Of a stretch of 64,000 nucleotides of DNA, positions 58,301-64,000 are shown piece by piece. The stretch covers positions 1-64,000 of the forward strand of contig ML769605.1 in assembly GCA_009733575.1 (NCBI GenBank), given 5' to 3'. Origin of the DNA: Gymnopus androsaceus JB14. Lineage: Eukaryota; Basidiomycota; Agaricomycetes; Agaricales; Omphalotaceae. The notes under the pieces are model-generated. The model was not told the origin of the DNA and did not search any database. It saw only the letters and a program-made list of their open reading frames with translations. How positions within the stretch are numbered: the stretch's first letter is position 1; the number at the start of each line of letters is the position of its first letter. A program made the position numbers and the translations under genes.

Positions 58301-58577
58301 TCCTTTGATGAAATGCATTTCCAGTAAGGAAATAAGATCTTTTCTTCCAATGAATTCTGGGGGACAGTGCTGGGAGGTTATGTTTGACATTCCTTCCTGG
58401 TATCCTATCATTCCAAAGTTGCTCATCAGTTCCTTTGTTTCATGTATTTCCAAGCTGAAGCTCACCTGAAGGAACAGTTTTTTTCTCCAAGGGATTGTTG
58501 AACATTGTTGTATTGATGGTATGAGCAGCTTGGAAGGTTGAGTTGTTGCTCTCAAAGTGTGAAGCATTTGCAAACAT
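55337..58577 (-). pseudogene. NB-ARC/TPR receptor, copy C, truncated by the gap and frame-broken
   Basis: The N-terminal and NB-ARC exons are intact (58577 to about 56990: EFIGRKDLIS, GLGGSGKTQTAL, WLVIYDNADD, CCFPLALVQAG). The TPR array (55590-56970) carries several 1-base indels near 56470, 56610, 56110 and 55860-55970. The PHD finger is missing because the gap falls just upstream of its codons. The NB-ARC part is nearly identical to copy B, but the most N-terminal segment (58440-58580) is closer to copy A, so this copy is a mosaic. Confidence 0.7.
55590..56970 (-). repeat. 126-bp TPR array of receptor copy C
   Basis: About eleven units of the same 126-bp repeat, with a unit order different from copies A and B (for example HPDTLNKIQSLAVTYAN and HPNTLNRTQNLAITYKD near the start). 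Indels accumulate toward the gap. Confidence 0.85.
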
Positions 58578-59569
58578 TTGTGAACTGAGATTAGAGAAAA
58601 ATTCAACATTATCACTTTCTTAAGCAATAAAGCTTTCTCACGATGCACCTGCAGCAGATCCTCCTGTTGGAGTGTGTTGCATCCTGTGATAGGGTCAATA
58701 TAACCAATGAGGAGTAGTGTAACTAGAAGGCAAGTCTCACATATTCTCAGTCACTTGAATATCATGTTCACATTGTAAAGCATCTCTTGATGATGTGGAT
58801 TCCATCTTGTGAAAGGATGGAAGATCAGCAGCTGTGGACATCCATTGATAAATGGAGCAAGCAACAGATGGATGACAAAGGTTGGATAAGCAGATGGGTT
58901 TAACTGTGAAACGACATACCAGAAGCAAACACAAGGTACTCAGTACACTCCTAATGAGCCTAATGAGAAGGATTTAAGTCGAGACAAAGAGATGAGATGC
59001 CTGAGCAAAGGTTCCAGAGTCCAACAGATTCACCAGAAAAGGGGAGCGCAGTAAGGAGACTAGAAAGAAGAGTGTAGGTAGCGGACAAAGTAGAGGAAAG
59101 AATGATGGGGGAAAGATGAAAGGGCTTGCGCTCATGGAATTCATTTAAGCAACTTTCTTATTCCCACATTACGTTTAGCTTGTGCCCCCATGAGTCAGAT
59201 ATAGTTATAAATCATGACCCTTGGTCACCGAGGACTCTTCATCGATGATCGATCATCTGCAGTTCAGATGTACAATACGGAACGGTATCCATAATCCGTG
59301 CCACGAGCAGTTCTCAGTGTATCCCCTGTAAGCCTATACGGCAAAGTGAGCACCCTATCCCTTGTACGTACATGGTTTGCCCAAAAGCGCTGAGGCGCTT
59401 CGATGTACAGCTTTGTTTCGACGCGCTCAACCCCCGTGTCACCACGTCGGCTGCCATGCTGAAAGCTTCCTAACTTGATGTATAAAGAATTATCACTTTT
59501 TTTTTCATACAGACCTTAGAAAGCTCTCCGCTCGTTGCAGTCGCAGTAAGCAGTGTCTCATTGCGGATA

Positions 59570-59790
59570 AACTCTTTGAAGCTGCCCGCAGTGGTAGTGC
59601 AAGAATTTCACTGAGAACGTCTGTCCAGGCCCAAACTAATAAGACACGCTAGTAGTTGACCACAATTCCAAATCCAATGAGGTTGGCACCGATAGATACA
59701 AAGAAGGGAACGGAGATTGATATGATATCGGCCGGAGGTCAAAGCTGAATGTCACGAGTGCGAAAAGTTCAGGGAGTTATCTGTTACGAC
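59570..59790 (-). repeat. Sugar-transporter promoter remnant, copy C
   Basis: Third copy of the remnant seen at 41530-41740 and 53925-54110, containing AAGACACGCTAGTAGTTG and GATATCGGCCGGAGGTC. Confidence 0.65.
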
Positions 59791-59823
59791 TGTAGACTCT
59801 GCGAATTACAAGTGATATTAATG

Positions 59824-61497
59824 CTATGTGAAGCAAGTTTGTGATGCTAGCGCTACATTGTAAGATCCTACTGTAAATGTATCATGAAAACCGTCCATTT
59901 CACATCTTCTTCCACCCAAACAAAGCCCAAGCCAAACCCCCACTTGCATTCTCTCGTTCACGGCGTCGATGTAGATGTGCCGCAATACGACTTCGTTTCC
60001 ATCCTTCATGAGTTCCTGGGATACTTCGTTTGGTATTTGATGACCCGAGAGTTAGACTACAGCTTTTCTATTAGCGAAAAAAAAAACAAAAGAAGCGAGC
60101 TAGCGGACTCACCAGGCGTCATTCAACTTAGTTGTATTACTCTGTGACCTTGTAGTGGTAACGTTTCCGGCGAACGGAAGGTTGACGCCAGCCGCAACTG
60201 TTTGGTTCAGAACAGGTAAAGTCGCTACTGGTGAAGCAGCCGGTATCGAAATGTATGAATCTTCAAGAGATATCGTTCTGAGCTAAACTATCCTGTTAGT
60301 CTCAACCGCCTCGCAGACATTGTGAAACATCTACGCACCTCCATCAATGAAGTTGTACAGGTCATTGTAGAAGGGTGGTGCATGAGAGCCTTCAAACATC
60401 TGCATATAATCTGTAGTTGTTCAACATCATAAGAAAACAAAACAAAAAAGCGACTCACCGTATTATTCTCCGCTTGAAGCCAATAGAAAGGCTGTTTCGC
60501 GCCGTATGTACAGTTCGAGAGAGACGCCAGTTGTTTGCCATTATCAGGATCCGCTCCACAGCGTCGCGGCACTTGGGACTTGACTCGAGGAACATCTGAC
60601 ATCGCGCCGGTGATATTGCATTGGAATCCAGTCATGTAATCTGCAAGTATCATGTAAGTAGACAGAAGATGAACGAAACCAACTCGAGCTCACTTTGTTC
60701 ACCACCGCTGTCAGGCTAACAAGAAGAGAAGGTTAATCCCATGCATATAGCTCAACCCACAAAAAATACTCACCGAATGAATCCAAAACCACGCACAGGT
60801 ACAAAGACCATCAGGACACGCCGGCATCCTTTCAGGAATCTGAAAGTCCGTAAACCTCGTCCATACACACGTCTGATTCACACTAAACACTGTAAAATCC
60901 TCCGGCGTCACTTCGCTCACATTGCTCTTGTACGCAATCGCGAGTGCACACCCTTTCAGGTCGTCGAATCCAGTAGTGTGGAATTCGGCTATGGGGCTAC
61001 CAGGACAGACGTTATCGCCATCTTGAATATCTCCGCCAGGGTTGGATGCGAAGAAGGATGTGGCGCCCTTGTCGCATGCGATTTCGGTTGTGATTGACTG
61101 GTTGACGGGAAGCTGGAGGATATCTGATGCGTGAGGAGGAAAGTCCAGATGACCGTGGAACCACCACTGCAAAGCAAGTATTAGAGTGAAAAGCACTCTT
61201 GAGATTGAACACTGGAGCGTACCTCGTCGAAGGTATAATTTGTGAGAGGAGACACGGGGCTAATAGTAGATTGTATTGTTAAAGCAAGTATTTTAGAAGC
61301 AATAGCGACATACCGATTGTCATATGGGAATGATTGTTCAATAACATTAAATCCCCACATACTCGGGTGAAATATAGCTATGAAGAACGCGTCAGGTTAG
61401 ACCAACAGTCGCGAGATAAATGAGAATCGTGCGTACAAGCATGGGAAGCAACCTGTCGAACCAAGCAAATCGTGAAGAGAAAGTAGAGCAGTGACAT
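59824..61497 (-). pseudogene. AA14 lytic polysaccharide monooxygenase, copy C, one frame break
   Basis: The signal peptide ([18 protein letters not shown]) is followed by [14 protein letters not shown], and the internal exons match copy A almost residue for residue ([38 protein letters not shown]). In the exon coding [10 protein letters not shown] copy C has one extra base near 60266 (AAGAGAT versus AAAGAT in A and B), which turns the next codons into an early stop. The loss affects roughly the last 60 residues; the copper-site histidines lie upstream. The result may be a truncated but secreted enzyme, a pseudogene, or a sequencing error. Confidence 0.75.
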
Positions 61498-62436
61498 CTT
61501 ATTTCTTTGTTGGAGATGATGAAGAGTAGCGTCAAGCTATACCAGAAAACCAAAGGATTGTTGCAGGCGTAAAGAACGTGAAGGTCGGGAATGTCGTGTC
61601 CACGGAGAGCCAGAGAGAGAAAGTCTAATTGCCAACCAGTGGACTTTGAAATTAGGAGGGGAAAAACTTGTCCTGAACACGACTGCTGGCCCTTTTTATA
61701 CTGCATCGGTGACCTTGATAAATGATAATGATATGAAACAACAAAAACCCATGCCATTGTTCAATAAGCGCCAGAGCTTGGTGACGGCCCGGTACTAAGC
61801 GCCATTTTGCGAACTTCAGGTTTAAACCGATCGCGATGAAGACTATTTCGCTCAGGCTCTTGGAAGTCCATCGTGGCCGGTCACAGGCTACAAGGCAATG
61901 AGACCGACGAACACTTTAAAATGCTGTTTCAAACAGAAAGCCGGAACCTAGCGCCTAGAATCTTTTTCCTCCTTTTCCCTGAACCTTTCCCCGACGCCGC
62001 CATACTACACCGTCCGGACTCTGGAGCATCCCAATCCATCTGATCATCTCCTTCTTATTTAACTCGAGAACCAGTACGACTCTACGAGTACTAGTAGGGT
62101 GGAAAAGAAGGGTGTACTAATTATCGGCTAGTATGTGTATGCTTTGAAGGAAAAAAGCCCGTCTCTCTCCGTCTTAGGATGGCCAGTTGACGTCGTCCTC
62201 CGATTCATCTACAAGCTCAAGTTTCAGATGAGTATCAGCATCTTGGCCGGTTGCTTAAAGTTCTGCTAAGCCCGCTTGAAATATACTTTCCAGCGAACAA
62301 TTTCTTCGTCTTTCTACAAAGTAACGACCCGAACATCACCTGTACTGGTTCTATTTTCGCTCATTGTGGAATCTGAAGGACCACACGGCAAGCTCATCCT
62401 GAATACTGAAGCCACGCCGAAATTAACCGTTCGTCC
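61498..62436. other. Intergenic region between AA14 copy C and secreted-protein pseudogene
   Basis: Homologous to 43457-44620 of copy A with many small indels. About 200 bp present in copy A between CCCTGGAT (about 44400) and GCCGTCAATGCC (about 44610) is missing, taking out the TATA box and the signal-peptide codons. Confidence 0.65.
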
Positions 62437-63215
62437 ATGTCCCTGGATCTCGAAGCCGTCAATGCCTCCCCCATCACACCCGCCCCTCAAAGTCGTGACG
62501 ACTCTGAAGCCACCAGCGCGGTCCTTGGTTATGAATTTTCGGGACTCACCGAGAAAACAGTAGAACCCGGAACCTTTTCATCTGTTTTTTCTGAACCTCC
62601 CAATCTGCTTACGATCCGCAAGTTTGCTAGCACTCGCTTATGTGGTGAGGAGAATCATCGTAGTCTTCCTTCCGCCATACTCACAATTTCCGTTAGGCCA
62701 TTGTAACTACCACCAAGCCAGAAGAATTAGCAAAGGCTCCGAAATTGGTGAGTACGAATCTTGTCGGGCTATTAAACCGTCGTTCTTCGTTCGCACCATT
62801 GATTCATGTCATCAGCTGTACATCGACAACTCAAAAATCGATCTCCAAAAACCTTTCCACCAAAAATACTCTTTATAAGTTGATTAAAGAGCCAACATAC
62901 ATGCACATCTACAGCGGTCCTACCGCCGTCATCACCAAGGACCCCGATTATGGCAAAGTGATCTTTGGTCCATCAAACAATCCATATGGCATAAAACGCC
63001 AGCGTATGACTCTAGGTAAGTTTTATCCGGTTTGTTTTGTTTCCAGCTCTTCATGAACTCTCCGAGTACCCTGCCGACCGAATACAGTGCAAATTACTTA
63101 CTAACTTATGTTTCGTATAGCCGAATTCCAGAAGACGAAGCATTTAAATGGGAATTGGGCGGAATATAAAGCTAATATCTACGACGTGCCCAAACCCCCA
63201 GCATTTATCTTCTAA
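62437..63215 (+). pseudogene. Secreted protein copy C, lacking promoter and signal peptide
   Basis: Matches copy A from NASPITPA through VLGYEFSGLTEK, YIDNSKIDLQKPF, MHIYSGPTAVITKDPDYG and the last exon ending YDVPKPPAF. It has no signal peptide: the open frame now starts with codons from the old 5' flank (MSLDLEA). An 11-base deletion near 62628 (GCTAGCACTCG for a longer stretch in A) breaks the frame, and an A-run near 62866 shifts it again. Non-functional as a secreted protein. Confidence 0.7.
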
Positions 63216-63575
63216 CGTCAACGGTCAGACCAACTGATCGCCAGTCCGTTCAAAGGTGTGGTGCCTTTCCGGATCCTGATCGTACAAGTGAAGAATTTAT
63301 CAGTTGTATGGCGTCTTAGTTTACTTTTTGGACTCGTATATAACGCATAAATGATCACTGGCGCTAAACGCAGATACTAAGAGACGACAAAAGTTGAAAA
63401 ACAAATTAAGGGTGCGATAAACAGCTTTGACTGACCCGATTCGGACTTTTGATTCACATGATAATTGGTCGTTCTGCACTATACCGGCAGTCGGTAAAGA
63501 TCTCTTCCAGCTGATTTCAGAATCTTATCTACCGCTATATTTTTTATACTGATGTTCGTCGTAATTTAGTTGAAT

Positions 63576-64000
63576 TTAGTTGAATGATCGGTGAGAGTTA
63601 CATTCCAAGGTTTCAAATCCTTGTCTGAAGATTGCATCGAAAGAAGATGATTCAACCTTGTTCAGAACGGGATGAAAAGCAGTACTATGTACATTATTTG
63701 AATAGACTCTCCGTGAACAGGGGAATTCTTCTGTATACCTAAGCCAATCAGCTTTCGATGCAACCCAATCGCTCCGGTAGCAGGAGCTAAAAGTCGCCTG
63801 GTTGGTTGTCCAGAGGTTGGACCACCAAACAGACGACATCATATCTGCTATTGGATTTTCTGCCTGATTTCTCGGAGGAGGAATCGCAAAGTACAGCGTA
63901 GCTATTTCTTGTAAAACCTACAATCACAGTCAGAAAGCAATGCGAGGGGACAACAAATCAAACAGCTCACCCTCCGTACTTCCGGCTGAGTGAGAGGTCC
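63576..64000 (-). CDS. 3' part of an unrecognised gene, 5'-partial at window end
   Basis: Two exons (64000-63971 and 63917-63576) join in frame across a 53-bp intron with clear GTGAGC and TGTAG ends. The product part reads GPLTQPEVRR, then VLQEIATLYFAIPPPRNQ, SSVWWSNLWTTNQ and SDWVASKADWLRYTEEF, ending LECNSHRSFN. It is Trp- and Ser-rich, with no motif I can name. It starts just outside the duplicated unit, which ends near 63561, and continues beyond the window. Confidence 0.55.

Noticed and set aside
55337..58577. Copy C as a certain third receptor paralog
   Set aside because: It starts at an assembly gap, is nearly identical to copy B over long parts and lacks its 3' exons. A haplotype or scaffolding artefact cannot be excluded.
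1..64000. tRNA or rRNA genes
   Set aside because: No stretch with a convincing tRNA A-box/B-box pair and cloverleaf, or rRNA core sequence, was seen by eye; a tRNA scan would be needed to exclude a weak case.

Overview
The window looks like genomic DNA of an agaricomycete (mushroom-forming basidiomycete) fungus. Genes are split by many introns of about 48-60 bp with GT..AG ends (one GC..AG). The families found fit wood- or litter-associated basidiomycetes: AA14 lytic polysaccharide monooxygenases, a URC4-type uracil-catabolism protein, NB-ARC/TPR receptors, a GPH-type sugar transporter and a chromodomain Ty3 retrotransposon.

Layout. 1-1.4 kb: 3' part of a Ser/Thr/Pro-rich basidiomycete protein. 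2.9-7.2 kb: a 5'-truncated, decayed Ty3/gypsy chromovirus-type element. 7.5-8.7 kb: an antisense relic of the same family, so the two form a long inverted repeat. 8.7-11.7 kb: no gene seen. 11.7-28.7 kb: a probable specialised-metabolite island. It holds (i) a minus-strand three-domain protein (P-loop nucleotide kinase, SAICAR-synthetase-like, HisG-like), the architecture I associate with Cns3 of the Cordyceps cordycepin/pentostatin cluster, (ii) a divergently transcribed full-length ABCC exporter sharing its 0.95 kb promoter region, and (iii) a bimodular NRPS (A-T-C-A-T-TE). 29-33 kb: a palindromic-motif cluster, an F-box-like remnant, a small secreted protein and an intact urc4-like gene.

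33.6-63.6 kb: a segmental duplication. The unit is sugar transporter (-), NB-ARC/TPR/PHD receptor (-), AA14 LPMO (-), secreted protein (+). Copy A is 33.6-45.7 kb. Copy B starts at 45.8 kb and runs into a 25-N assembly gap (55312-55336). After the gap, copy C carries receptor, LPMO and secreted-protein sequences to 63.56 kb. Copies B and C are closely alike but mosaic with A, and many genes here carry single-base frame breaks. Some may be assembly errors rather than true pseudogenes. The window ends in the 3' part of another minus-strand gene.

The most notable content is the Cns3-like gene paired with an exporter in a basidiomycete, and the receptors that join NB-ARC, eleven almost identical 42-residue TPR units and a C-terminal PHD-type zinc finger on a separate last exon. 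Splice sites were worked out by hand from the sequence and checked for reading phase; no database search or expression data were available.
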